From CAVTZP01 sp964456815 (GTDB lineage: Bacteria; Chloroflexota; Dehalococcoidia; Dehalococcoidales; BS750m-G39): a stretch of 13,392 nt of DNA. The notes under the pieces are model-generated. The model did not search any database and was not told the origin of the DNA. It saw only the letters and a list, made by a program, of their open reading frames with translations. Shown here one piece after another: positions 1 to 6,616 of this stretch; positions within the stretch are counted from its first letter, which is position 1; every line of letters starts with the position of its first letter. Where the stretch lies: contig CAYWCO010000022.1 of the NCBI GenBank assembly GCA_964456815.1, positions 1 through 13,392 on the forward strand, read 5' to 3'. The position numbers were made by a program, and so were the translations under genes.

Positions 1-11
1 AAATTCGGGTT

Positions 12-38
12 CCCTGAAAAATCACAGATTTTTTAGGG
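12..38. repeat. Inverted repeat (hairpin) upstream of the aspS promoter
   Basis: Two 12-nt arms (12-23 and 27-38) pair throughout with one G-T wobble around a 3-nt loop (ACA). The stem is GC-rich only at its base (CCC/GGG) and otherwise A/T runs. It lies upstream of the predicted aspS transcription start, so it is not in the aspS leader. It could be the tail of a terminator for an upstream gene outside the window, but no clean T-tract follows the stem on the plus strand. It may instead belong to the repeat fragment next to it. The structure is clear; the function is unknown. Confidence 0.55.
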
Positions 39-41
39 TGA

Positions 42-55
42 AAAGGGGGTGAGGT
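42..55 (+). repeat. Fragment of dispersed palindromic repeat (left-end unit)
   Basis: These 14 bases are identical to the minus-strand sequence at 9866-9879, the left end of the palindromic repeat cluster between topA and xerC. The core is a G5 run followed by TGAGGT. A match this short could be chance in GC-rich DNA, but the other end of the same cluster also recurs in the window (13280-13310), which makes a dispersed family more likely. Confidence 0.4.
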
Positions 56-85
56 GTAAATAATCATATGAACTAGCACGTTAGG

Positions 86-114
86 TTGAAGCCTATCCTA
101 CCATAGGCTATAAT
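86..114 (+). promoter_or_regulatory. Sigma-70 promoter of the aspS-tig-clpP operon
   Basis: A -35 hexamer TTGAAG (86-91) is followed after exactly 17 bp by a perfect -10 hexamer TATAAT (109-114). Transcription would start near 121, giving an untranslated leader of about 18 nt that carries the GGAGG Shine-Dalgarno at 130-134, five bases before the TTG start of aspS at 140. Hexamers, spacing and distance to the gene all fit a vegetative housekeeping promoter. Confidence 0.8.
90..109. promoter_or_regulatory. Operator-like dyad inside the aspS promoter spacer
   Basis: A perfect 7-bp inverted repeat, AGCCTAT (90-96) and ATAGGCT (103-109), with a 6-bp centre, fills almost the whole space between the -35 and -10 boxes and touches both. 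A dimeric repressor, or a MerR-type activator that untwists the spacer, could bind here. No regulator gene lies nearby, so this is an inference from symmetry and position only. Confidence 0.4.
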
Positions 115-139
115 CGGGGGTAAGAAACTGGAGGCAGTC

Positions 140-1936
140 TTGCTTAAAACTCATAGCTGCGGCGGGCTGAGCAAAGAGGATGTCGGCTCCGAGGTAACCC
201 TGGCGGGGTGGGTAGACCGCCGCCGGGACCACGGGGGGCTGATTTTTATTGACCTGCGTGATAGAGAAGGCGTGGCTCAGGTAGTATTCAATCCGGAGTT
301 ATCAGAACCATGCCATAAGATAGCCAGCCAGATGCGCAGCGAATACGTAATCAGGGTCAGCGGTAAGGTTGCCCCTCGCCCTAAGGGGACGGCAAACCCC
401 AAGTTGCCCACCGGTGAGATTGAGGTTATCGCTAATAGTGTCACTATACTTAATCCGTCAAAGACGCCGCCCTTTTATATAAATGAGGAGGTTGAGGTTG
501 AGGAAAATCTCAGGCTCAAGTATCGCTACCTTGACCTGAGGCGGGCTCGGATGAAGGAGAACCTGCTTCTCCGCCACCGGGTGGTGAAATTTATGCGTGA
601 TTTTCTATCGGCTCGGGGGTTTATCGAGGTAGAGACGCCCATTCTGATAAAGAGCACCCCTGAGGGGGCTCGCGACTATCTTGTGCCCAGCCGCATACAG
701 CCGGGGAAGTTCTACGCCCTTCCCCAGTCGCCCCAGCAAATAAAGCAGCTATTGATGGTCGCTGGTGTGGAGAAATACTTTCAGATAGCCAAGTGCTTTC
801 GTGACGAAGACACCCGCGCTGACCGCCAGCCTGAGTTCACCCAGCTTGACCTGGAGATGAGCTTTGTTGAGGAGGAGGATATCCTTAACCTGCTTGAGGA
901 GCTGTTCACCTCCATGGTGGAGACGATTAAGCCTGAAATAAAGTTGGTAAAGCCCTTCCCCCGCCTTAGCTACGCCGAGGTAATGGAGCGTTACGGCATG
1001 GATAAGCCTGACCTGAGGTTTGGGCTGGAGCTTAAGGATTTGACCGATATTGCCGTCCAGTCTGATTTCGCCGTCTTTCGCTCTGCCATTGAGCAGGGGG
1101 GTAAGGTGAGGGGCATTTGCGCCCCTGGCTGCGGGAATTACAGCCGCAGCCAGCTTGATGAACTAAATAAATTGGTGCAGAGCCTTGGCGCTGGAGGCCT
1201 GTTGACCATGTCGCTGGGCAGCGGGGGCAGTAAGCTGGACGAGCTGACCATGGAAATGGTGAAGTCGGTTGCCGCCAAGTTTTTGAGCATAGACCAGATT
1301 AAGCAGATGGGGCAGCGTTTGGGGGCGAATACGGGAGACCTTTTGCTTATCGTTGCCGGCAAATCGGGAATAGTTGATATGGCGCTGAGTGGGCTGCGCC
1401 AGGAGATGGGACACCGGCTTGGGCTTGCCGACCCCAATCTGTTTTCCTTCGCCTTTATCGTGAACTTCCCCTTGCTACTTAAGAATGAAGAGAGCGGGCT
1501 GTGGGAGCCGATGCACCATCCCTTTACTGCGCCCAAGGACGAGGATATGCCGCTAATTGATAGCGCCCCGGAGAAGGTGAGGGGTAAGCACTATGACTTT
1601 GTCTGCAACGGCTATGAGATTGCTGGCGGCAGCATCAGGATTCACACCAGCGAGCTTCAGAGGAAGATATTCAGGTTGCTGGGCTATAGCGATGAGGAGA
1701 CTGAAGAGCGCTTCGGGCATCTGCTTGAGGCTTTTGACTACGGTGCCCCTCCCCACGGCGGTGTTGCCCCCGGTATTGACCGCATTGTGATGCTGCTGGC
1801 GGGTGAGGAGACAATCAGGGAGGTTATCGCCTTCCCCAAGAACCAGAGCGCTACCGATTTGACCTTTGATGCCCCCTCACCGGTCAGCGAAGAGCAGCTA
1901 AAGGAACTACACCTGCGCCTGCGGGAGGAAGAATGA
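140..1936 (+). CDS. aspS: Aspartyl-tRNA synthetase, probably non-discriminating (Asp/Asn)
   Basis: Class IIb synthetase that activates aspartate with ATP and charges tRNA in the cytoplasm. The 598 aa match the usual bacterial-type length (about 590). Seen in order: N-terminal OB-fold anticodon-binding domain (about 1-105), the class II motif 2 region with FRDED at 220-224 followed by DRQPEFTQ, the bacterial GAD-type insertion (about 285-420), and motif 3 near the C-terminus with GVAPGIDR. The start is TTG, chosen because GGAGG lies five bases upstream and the N-terminus aligns with the family. His31 and Gly83 are the residues linked to relaxed tRNA specificity in the Pseudomonas aeruginosa enzyme, where discriminating enzymes carry Leu and Lys. 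It may therefore also charge tRNA-Asn, to be corrected by GatCAB; that is an inference. It is the first gene of the operon and overlaps tig by ATGA. Confidence 0.97.
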   Translation: MLKTHSCGGLSKEDVGSEVTLAGWVDRRRDHGGLIFIDLRDREGVAQVVFNPELSEPCHKIASQMRSEYVIRVSGKVAPRPKGTANPKLPTGEIEVIANSVTILNPSKTPPFYINEEVEVEENLRLKYRYLDLRRARMKENLLLRHRVVKFMRDFLSARGFIEVETPILIKSTPEGARDYLVPSRIQPGKFYALPQSPQQIKQLLMVAGVEKYFQIAKCFRDEDTRADRQPEFTQLDLEMSFVEEEDILNLLEELFTSMVETIKPEIKLVKPFPRLSYAEVMERYGMDKPDLRFGLELKDLTDIAVQSDFAVFRSAIEQGGKVRGICAPGCGNYSRSQLDELNKLVQSLGAGGLLTMSLGSGGSKLDELTMEMVKSVAAKFLSIDQIKQMGQRLGANTGDLLLIVAGKSGIVDMALSGLRQEMGHRLGLADPNLFSFAFIVNFPLLLKNEESGLWEPMHHPFTAPKDEDMPLIDSAPEKVRGKHYDFVCNGYEIAGGSIRIHTSELQRKIFRLLGYSDEETEERFGHLLEAFDYGAPPHGGVAPGIDRIVMLLAGEETIREVIAFPKNQSATDLTFDAPSPVSEEQLKELHLRLREEE

Positions 1937-3216
1937 AGGTAAGTAAAGAAAAAGAGGAAAATCGCCAGGTATTTCTCAGGGTTGAGATGGAGCCGGCGGA
2001 GGTAGAGAAGCACCTGGAGGAGTCTTACCGCCAGCTGGTTGAGAGAGCCAATATTCCCGGCTTCCGAAAGGGGAAGGCATCACGGGAAGTACTGGAGCGC
2101 CATATGGGTAAGGAAGGCCTCCTTGAGGAGGCGCTAAACCGTCTGCTTCCCCAGGCTTATGAGCAGGCGATTAAGGAGCAGGGGATTGAAGCTTTTGCTC
2201 GCCCTTCTATTGAAATAGAGCAGACTGACCCCGTGGTATTTACGGCGACAGTCCCGCTAAGACCTATAGTCAAGCTTGGCGATTACCATCAGATTCGGCT
2301 CACCCCGGAAGCGGTGGAGGTAACCGAGGACAATGTTAACGCCGTGATTGAGCAGCTACGCCGCCAGAACGGCACCTGGGAGCCTGCGGAGCGCGAGGTA
2401 GGCTTTGATGACCTGGTGACCTTGGACATTGAAAGTCATATAGAAGAAAAGCCGTTTATAAATCAGCAGGGGGTTCAATTTCAGGTTCTCCATGAATATC
2501 CCGTCCCCGTGCCCGGCTTTTCTGAGCAGCTGGTTGGGGTGAAGGGTGGTGAGGAGAAGGAGTTTAAAATAAAGCTCCCTGAAGATTACCCCAGGGCTGA
2601 GGTAGCGGGAAAAGAGGCTCACTTCAAGGTGAAGGTCAGCGAGGTAAAGCAGATGAGACTTCCCCCGCTGAATGATGAATTCGCCACCCTGGTTGACCCT
2701 GACCTAAAAACCCTGGACTTGCTCCGGGAAAGAGTCTCAGAGAACCTGCGTCTCAGGGCTGAGGAGAAAGCCAAGGAGGAGTTTGAGGAGCGGCTGGTTG
2801 ACACCGCGGCTGAGCAAAGCCAGGTGGAATTTCCGCCGCTTCTGGTTGATGTGGAGATTAGCCGGCTCCTTGAGCAGCAGGCAAGGTGGATGCAGGCAAC
2901 CGGTGGCCAGATTAACAAGAGCGGGGAGGAATTGCAGGAGGAGATGCGTCCGCTGGCAACAAAAAGGGTTACCCGCACCCTGATTTTGGAGAAGATTGCC
3001 GAGGAGGAAAAGATTAAGGTTAGTGATGATGAGATACATGCCGAGATGGAAAAGCTGGCGCCGACTGTTACCGGGAATAAGGACGAGCTACAGAAATTTT
3101 TAGATTCACCTCAGGCTCATAGCTCGGTTGAGCAGCTACTGGCACGGCGGAAGGCGATACAGCGGCTGGTGGAAATAGCCGGAGACTCAAGTAAGGTGAG
3201 AAAAATTAAGGAATGA
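1933..3216 (+). CDS. tig: Trigger factor, ribosome-associated chaperone and prolyl isomerase
   Basis: Binds the ribosome near the exit tunnel and shields nascent chains. Its 427 aa are typical (E. coli 432). The N-terminal ribosome-binding domain carries the signature GFRKGK at residues 43-48, the same numbering as in E. coli, although the usual following proline is serine (Ser50). The middle FKBP-like prolyl isomerase domain spans roughly 150-240 and includes PGFSEQLVG and LPEDYP. The remainder is the helical, highly charged C-terminal cradle, which ends in a basic tail. The ATG overlaps the aspS stop (ATGA), so translation is probably coupled. Location directly before clpP is a common bacterial arrangement that links folding to degradation. 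Nothing looks broken. Confidence 0.96.
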   Translation: MKVSKEKEENRQVFLRVEMEPAEVEKHLEESYRQLVERANIPGFRKGKASREVLERHMGKEGLLEEALNRLLPQAYEQAIKEQGIEAFARPSIEIEQTDPVVFTATVPLRPIVKLGDYHQIRLTPEAVEVTEDNVNAVIEQLRRQNGTWEPAEREVGFDDLVTLDIESHIEEKPFINQQGVQFQVLHEYPVPVPGFSEQLVGVKGGEEKEFKIKLPEDYPRAEVAGKEAHFKVKVSEVKQMRLPPLNDEFATLVDPDLKTLDLLRERVSENLRLRAEEKAKEEFEERLVDTAAEQSQVEFPPLLVDVEISRLLEQQARWMQATGGQINKSGEELQEEMRPLATKRVTRTLILEKIAEEEKIKVSDDEIHAEMEKLAPTVTGNKDELQKFLDSPQAHSSVEQLLARRKAIQRLVEIAGDSSKVRKIKE

Positions 3217-3242
3217 GTTATAATTATCTAACACTATTTCTT

Positions 3243-3253
3243 AGGGGGAGGAG
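3243..3253 (+). promoter_or_regulatory. Strong Shine-Dalgarno deciding the clpP start
   Basis: AGGGGGAGGAG contains the full GGAGG core (3247-3251), six bases before the ATG at 3258. It lies inside the longer reading frame that opens at 3213 (an ATG overlapping the tig stop), so it argues for initiation at 3258 rather than at the overlapping ATG. Confidence 0.75.
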
Positions 3254-3257
3254 AGAA

Positions 3258-3860
3258 ATGAATGGTCAACCGATGAATGTGATACCGATGGTAATTGAAA
3301 GTGGTGCCAGAGGGGAGCGAGCTTTTGATATATACTCGTTGCTGCTGAAGGAGCGGATTGTTTTCTTGGGTATGCCGATTAATGACCAGGTGGCTAATGT
3401 CGTTATTGCCCAGCTCCTCTATCTGGAGCGTGAGGACCCGGACAAGGATATAAGCCTCTATATCCACTGCCCCGGTGGTATCATCTCCGCCGGTCTGGCT
3501 ATTTATGATACCATACAGCTCATAAAACCTGACGTCTCCACTATTTGTGTCGGGCTGGCGGCGAGCATGGGGACGCTGCTCCTCTGTTCCGGGACCAAGG
3601 GCAAGCGCTACGCTCTGCCCAATTCCACCATACACCTGCACCAGGCGTTTGGTGGCGCTCAGGGGCAGGCCGCCGATGTGGAGATTGCCGCCCGTGAGAT
3701 TATGCGCATGCAGGAGCTAATCCGTAATATCCTGGTTAAGCACACCGGTCAGCCGCTGGAGAAGATAACCCATGATACCGACCGGGACTTCTACCTTAAC
3801 CCGGAGCAGGCGGTGGAGTACGGCATTATAGATGAAATCCTGCTCAAGCCGTCGAAGTAG
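3258..3860 (+). CDS. clpP: ATP-dependent Clp protease proteolytic subunit ClpP
   Basis: Serine peptidase that forms the barrel-shaped tetradecamer used by ClpX or ClpA/C unfoldases. With the start at 3258 the protein is 200 aa, typical for ClpP. The catalytic triad is intact: Ser103 in GLAASMG, His128 in IHLHQ and Asp177 in DRDFY. The oxyanion loop PGG is at 72-74, but the preceding residues read YIHC where YINS is usual. An in-frame ATG at 3213, overlapping the tig stop, would add 15 residues; the strong ribosome site at 3243-3253 favours 3258. No clpX follows: the next gene is convergent and starts its stop codon at the very next base. Last gene of the aspS operon. Confidence 0.96.
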   Translation: MNGQPMNVIPMVIESGARGERAFDIYSLLLKERIVFLGMPINDQVANVVIAQLLYLEREDPDKDISLYIHCPGGIISAGLAIYDTIQLIKPDVSTICVGLAASMGTLLLCSGTKGKRYALPNSTIHLHQAFGGAQGQAADVEIAAREIMRMQELIRNILVKHTGQPLEKITHDTDRDFYLNPEQAVEYGIIDEILLKPSK

Positions 3861-4817
3861 CTATAGTTTTTGCTGGTAAAGCTCCCGGTAGCGCTGAGCC
3901 AGTTCATTTAGGGTGGGCAAGCCCTCTCTTGCCCCTGTTTTAGCAATACAGAAGTGGGCCATAATGTTTCCCAGACGGCCGCATTCCTCAAGACCTTTGC
4001 CTTTAAGTTGTCCATAGATAAAGCCGGCGGCAAAGGCATCTCCGGCGCCAGTGGTATCCACCCCAGCCCCCATATCTGGGCTCAAGGGTTCAACTATATG
4101 TTTGTGCTCAGCGTCTTTGATATAGCCGGCGGCGGTAGTTTTTCCCAGCTTCTTCCCTGTGCCCAGCGTAACCACCACCTTCTGGCAGCCCTGCCTGAGG
4201 CAGCTTTCAGCCCCGGCGGTAACATCCTCCCCCGTCAGTTGCCGCATCTCATCCTGGTTAAGAAAGAGGAGTTGGGTCCTGTTCAGTATCGGGGCGAGGG
4301 CTTTTATTCCCTTGGCGGCGTATAACGCCCCGGGGGCGAAGCTGAGCTTTACTGAAGAGTTTAGCTTTGCTATCAGCTCCAGCACTACCTTGAACTGCGC
4401 CTCATCGGCAAAAGAAGAGAGGTGAAGCATCCCCGCCCGGTTGATATAGGCAAGGTCAAGGTCGTCCATGGTTAGCAGGTTATTGGCGCCGGGCAGGACA
4501 TAGAGGGAGCGCCTGCCCGATTTGTCGCTGAGGCATAATACCGTGCCTGTTTTCGCCTCTCTTTTTACCTTGATATTAGTTGTATCCACCCCCACTTTTT
4601 GAAAATCATGGAGCAGTGTCTTGCCGTAGTCGTCATCACCGACAATTCCGCAGAAGGCGGTGCTCACCCCCAGCTTTGCCAGGCCGTAGATGGTGTTAGC
4701 CGCCGAGCCGCCGGGGGATGATTTAGTCTCAAGTGCCACCGCCTCGCCATCCTCAAGGATGCGCTCTACCGTCTTGATGTGGTCTATATTCAGTGCCCCC
4801 AGCCCGATTACTTCCAT
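3861..4817 (-). CDS. PfkB/ribokinase-family carbohydrate or nucleoside kinase
   Basis: ATP-dependent kinase of the ribokinase superfamily, 318 aa. Signature 1 is seen as PGGSAANTIYGLAKLG (35-50) with substrate-side residues, and signature 2 as DTTGAGDAFAAG (254-265), holding the anion hole and the catalytic base Asp260. The fold is complete. The substrate cannot be told from sequence; ribose, fructose-type sugars, adenosine and other nucleosides are all phosphorylated by this family. I chose the ATG at 4817 because GGGGTGA lies five bases upstream; a GTG at 4826, overlapping the upstream stop as GTGA, would add three residues. It is the last gene of the long minus-strand operon, directly after a HAD phosphatase and a formyltransferase, and its stop abuts that of clpP. 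Confidence 0.88.
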   Translation of the reverse strand: MEVIGLGALNIDHIKTVERILEDGEAVALETKSSPGGSAANTIYGLAKLGVSTAFCGIVGDDDYGKTLLHDFQKVGVDTTNIKVKREAKTGTVLCLSDKSGRRSLYVLPGANNLLTMDDLDLAYINRAGMLHLSSFADEAQFKVVLELIAKLNSSVKLSFAPGALYAAKGIKALAPILNRTQLLFLNQDEMRQLTGEDVTAGAESCLRQGCQKVVVTLGTGKKLGKTTAAGYIKDAEHKHIVEPLSPDMGAGVDTTGAGDAFAAGFIYGQLKGKGLEECGRLGNIMAHFCIAKTGAREGLPTLNELAQRYRELYQQKL

Positions 4818-4822
4818 AGTAT

Positions 4823-5818
4823 TCACCCCAGTTTGGCTGCCTCCTCCCTTACTAATCGCCTCATCCGCTTGTGAATCTTGGTGACCTCGTCTATGTCTTT
4901 TCTCCCCGATAGCCAGTGGAAGTAGCCCCTGTCCTCGGCACCGCCAGCCTTTTCTAATTTCTTTACCAGCTTCTCCACCCCGCCTCGCTTACCCTTCTGC
5001 CATGCCTCCAGCACCTCCTGCAGGTCGCTGAGAAGCGTGGAAGCCAGGCTCATGGTGGCGTAGGGTAGGGCATACTCATTGCCGTTGAAGACAATGGCCA
5101 GCCCCCCCGCCTCCTCCACTGCCTGTAGCATCCTGAAGTCGGTAATGCTATCACCCACCACCACCCAGCTGGATAGCGGCTGGTCGTATTTATCGGCGAA
5201 TTTGTTTAGGGCGGCTACCTTGCGTCTTCCTCCAACCGGCTTCACCTGGCTTATTGCCGCCCCCAGCCTGGTGGAGGGTATCTTCTCCCAGAAGAAGCGG
5301 TCCAGGCTCTGCTTAATCCGCTTATCATCGGTAATGGGATGCAGCTTCAGAATATCCTTCTCCGCCTGCTGCAGTAGCTTCTGGTCTTCTTGACATAAAG
5401 TTGCCCGGAGCTTATTCAGGGGGAAGGAGGTGCAGGCGACGTTGTGAGTGTAAATGTCCAGTTTCTGGGTGATGCGAAGGGCGTATTGTTCATAGCTGGT
5501 GCTGATGCAGAATACCCTCCAGCCGCTATACTGAAGCTGGGAGATAAGCTTTTTGGCGCCGCCGGTTAGGCTGGCTTCGGCGGCTAGGGCAGCGATATTA
5601 GCCTCGGAGATATTATGGAGGATGAGGAAGGGGACGATAAGGGCCAGGGTATCACCGGGTTCATAGCCCTCTTTTTCCTCCAGCGTCAGCAGGTCGTCAT
5701 AGCGGCTGATAACCTCAAAGAGCCTGTCGCCGTTGGGGAAAAGCTTCATCAACTCATAGGCATTATCTTGAGGTGCCAGGGGTCCTTCAAGGTCAAAGCA
5801 GATGAATTTATTTATCAC
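4823..5818 (-). CDS. HAD-superfamily phosphatase-like protein (COG4030-like)
   Basis: Cytoplasmic hydrolase of the haloacid dehalogenase fold, 331 aa. Motif I is FDLEGPL (8-14): Asp9 is the expected nucleophile, while the usual second Asp is Glu11, as in ThrH-like phosphoserine phosphatases. Motif II is CISTS with Ser106; a basic residue in the KPVGGRRK stretch (193-200) fits motif III; motif IV is GDSITD (222-227). A helical insert (about 15-90) provides the cap, and the C-terminus (about 275-331) is rich in Lys, Arg and Glu. The layout resembles the predicted HAD hydrolases of methanogens grouped as COG4030, a placement from memory. The GTG start overlaps the formyltransferase gene by 11 bp, and the stop overlaps the possible GTG of the kinase gene, so the three are probably co-translated. 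The substrate is unknown. Confidence 0.8.
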   Translation of the reverse strand: MINKFICFDLEGPLAPQDNAYELMKLFPNGDRLFEVISRYDDLLTLEEKEGYEPGDTLALIVPFLILHNISEANIAALAAEASLTGGAKKLISQLQYSGWRVFCISTSYEQYALRITQKLDIYTHNVACTSFPLNKLRATLCQEDQKLLQQAEKDILKLHPITDDKRIKQSLDRFFWEKIPSTRLGAAISQVKPVGGRRKVAALNKFADKYDQPLSSWVVVGDSITDFRMLQAVEEAGGLAIVFNGNEYALPYATMSLASTLLSDLQEVLEAWQKGKRGGVEKLVKKLEKAGGAEDRGYFHWLSGRKDIDEVTKIHKRMRRLVREEAAKLG

Positions 5819-6611
5819 TAATAGCCTCTTTTATCTGCTCGTTTATCTCGTCGGTTAGATTATAGCCGCTAATCGGTTTTTCTTCAGCATCAACCACCTG
5901 TTTTTTCGGGCTTATCTTGACCTTGCCCTGGCTGAAAGCCTTGATGGTGGCTATTATCAGCGGGAATTCCCTGGCTAGCCCGTGTTTGCGGATGAGCTGA
6001 AAGAGGGGATTATTCCCGCCCTGGCTTTTTTTAATCTCTTCTACCGGCTGCTCCTCTATTTCGTGCCAGTGTTTATCAAAAGGCTCGCCCCTGATGGGGA
6101 AGGTGCAGTAGGCTACCGGCGGTCCCATGTCCAGCTCCGGGGTTACCAGGTGCATCATTACCCCCGTCTCCCCAGCCTTACTATCAATCAGCTGCCAGAT
6201 TACCTCCTGCCAGGTTCCTTTTGGTCCGCCCGGGGCGGCGGGGTGGAGGTTAATCATATTGTATCTCTGGCACATCTCCTCGCCAACGATGAGCATGTAG
6301 CCAGCTAGAACGTAGAGGTCGGGGTGGAAGTCCTGTAGCCATTTCATCACCTCACGGTCATATTCAAGCCGCGATGCCCCCCCTTTATCGGCTTTAAACC
6401 TCTGGTAGGAAAAGCAGACGAGGGGTATGTCATAACCCTCTACCAGTTTGAGGAATAAATCGCTCTCGCTTGCTTCCCCCACCTCACGGTTGCAGAAAAC
6501 GAAGGCGAGCTCAGCCTCAATCTCGCCCAGGGCTATGCTCCGTTGAGCTACTGTCAGCAGGTCTCTGGCTGCCTTATCCCTGCCCGTGGAAAACCAGCCA
6601 AGTTTATACAT
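5808..6611 (-). CDS. PurN-like formyltransferase of unknown substrate
   Basis: Member of the folate-dependent formyltransferase fold that includes glycinamide ribonucleotide transformylase. It has 267 aa against about 212 for PurN, the excess being a C-terminal extension of about 85 residues. The catalytic Asn-His-Asp set is visible: Asn121 and His123 in INLHP and Asp161 in PELDMGPP, with spacing close to the E. coli enzyme (106, 108, 144). The folate-loop region ETGVMMHLVT (148-157) also fits. The N-terminal loop that binds substrate phosphate in PurN (GNGSNLQ) is instead GRDKAAR (10-16), so the acceptor may not be GAR. ATG start with a GAGG about nine bases upstream. It sits between a PHP phosphoesterase (5-bp gap) and a HAD protein (11-bp overlap). 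The fold assignment is firm, the substrate is not. Confidence 0.8.
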   Translation of the reverse strand: MYKLGWFSTGRDKAARDLLTVAQRSIALGEIEAELAFVFCNREVGEASESDLFLKLVEGYDIPLVCFSYQRFKADKGGASRLEYDREVMKWLQDFHPDLYVLAGYMLIVGEEMCQRYNMINLHPAAPGGPKGTWQEVIWQLIDSKAGETGVMMHLVTPELDMGPPVAYCTFPIRGEPFDKHWHEIEEQPVEEIKKSQGGNNPLFQLIRKHGLAREFPLIIATIKAFSQGKVKISPKKQVVDAEEKPISGYNLTDEINEQIKEAISDK

Positions 6612-6616
6612 CGGCG

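Noticed and set aside
1138..1536. 132-codon open frame on the minus strand inside aspS
   Set aside because: It lies wholly opposite a well-conserved synthetase domain, has no family resemblance and a low-complexity Ser/Pro/Leu composition typical of an antisense shadow.
3213..3257. clpP start at the ATG overlapping the tig stop as the annotated start
   Set aside because: The strong GGAGG site six bases before 3258 and the typical ClpP length favour the later ATG; kept only as an alternative.
3954..4325. 123-codon plus-strand frame opposite the PfkB kinase gene
   Set aside because: The kinase frame has clear signatures; this one shows no motif or ribosome site and is a shadow.
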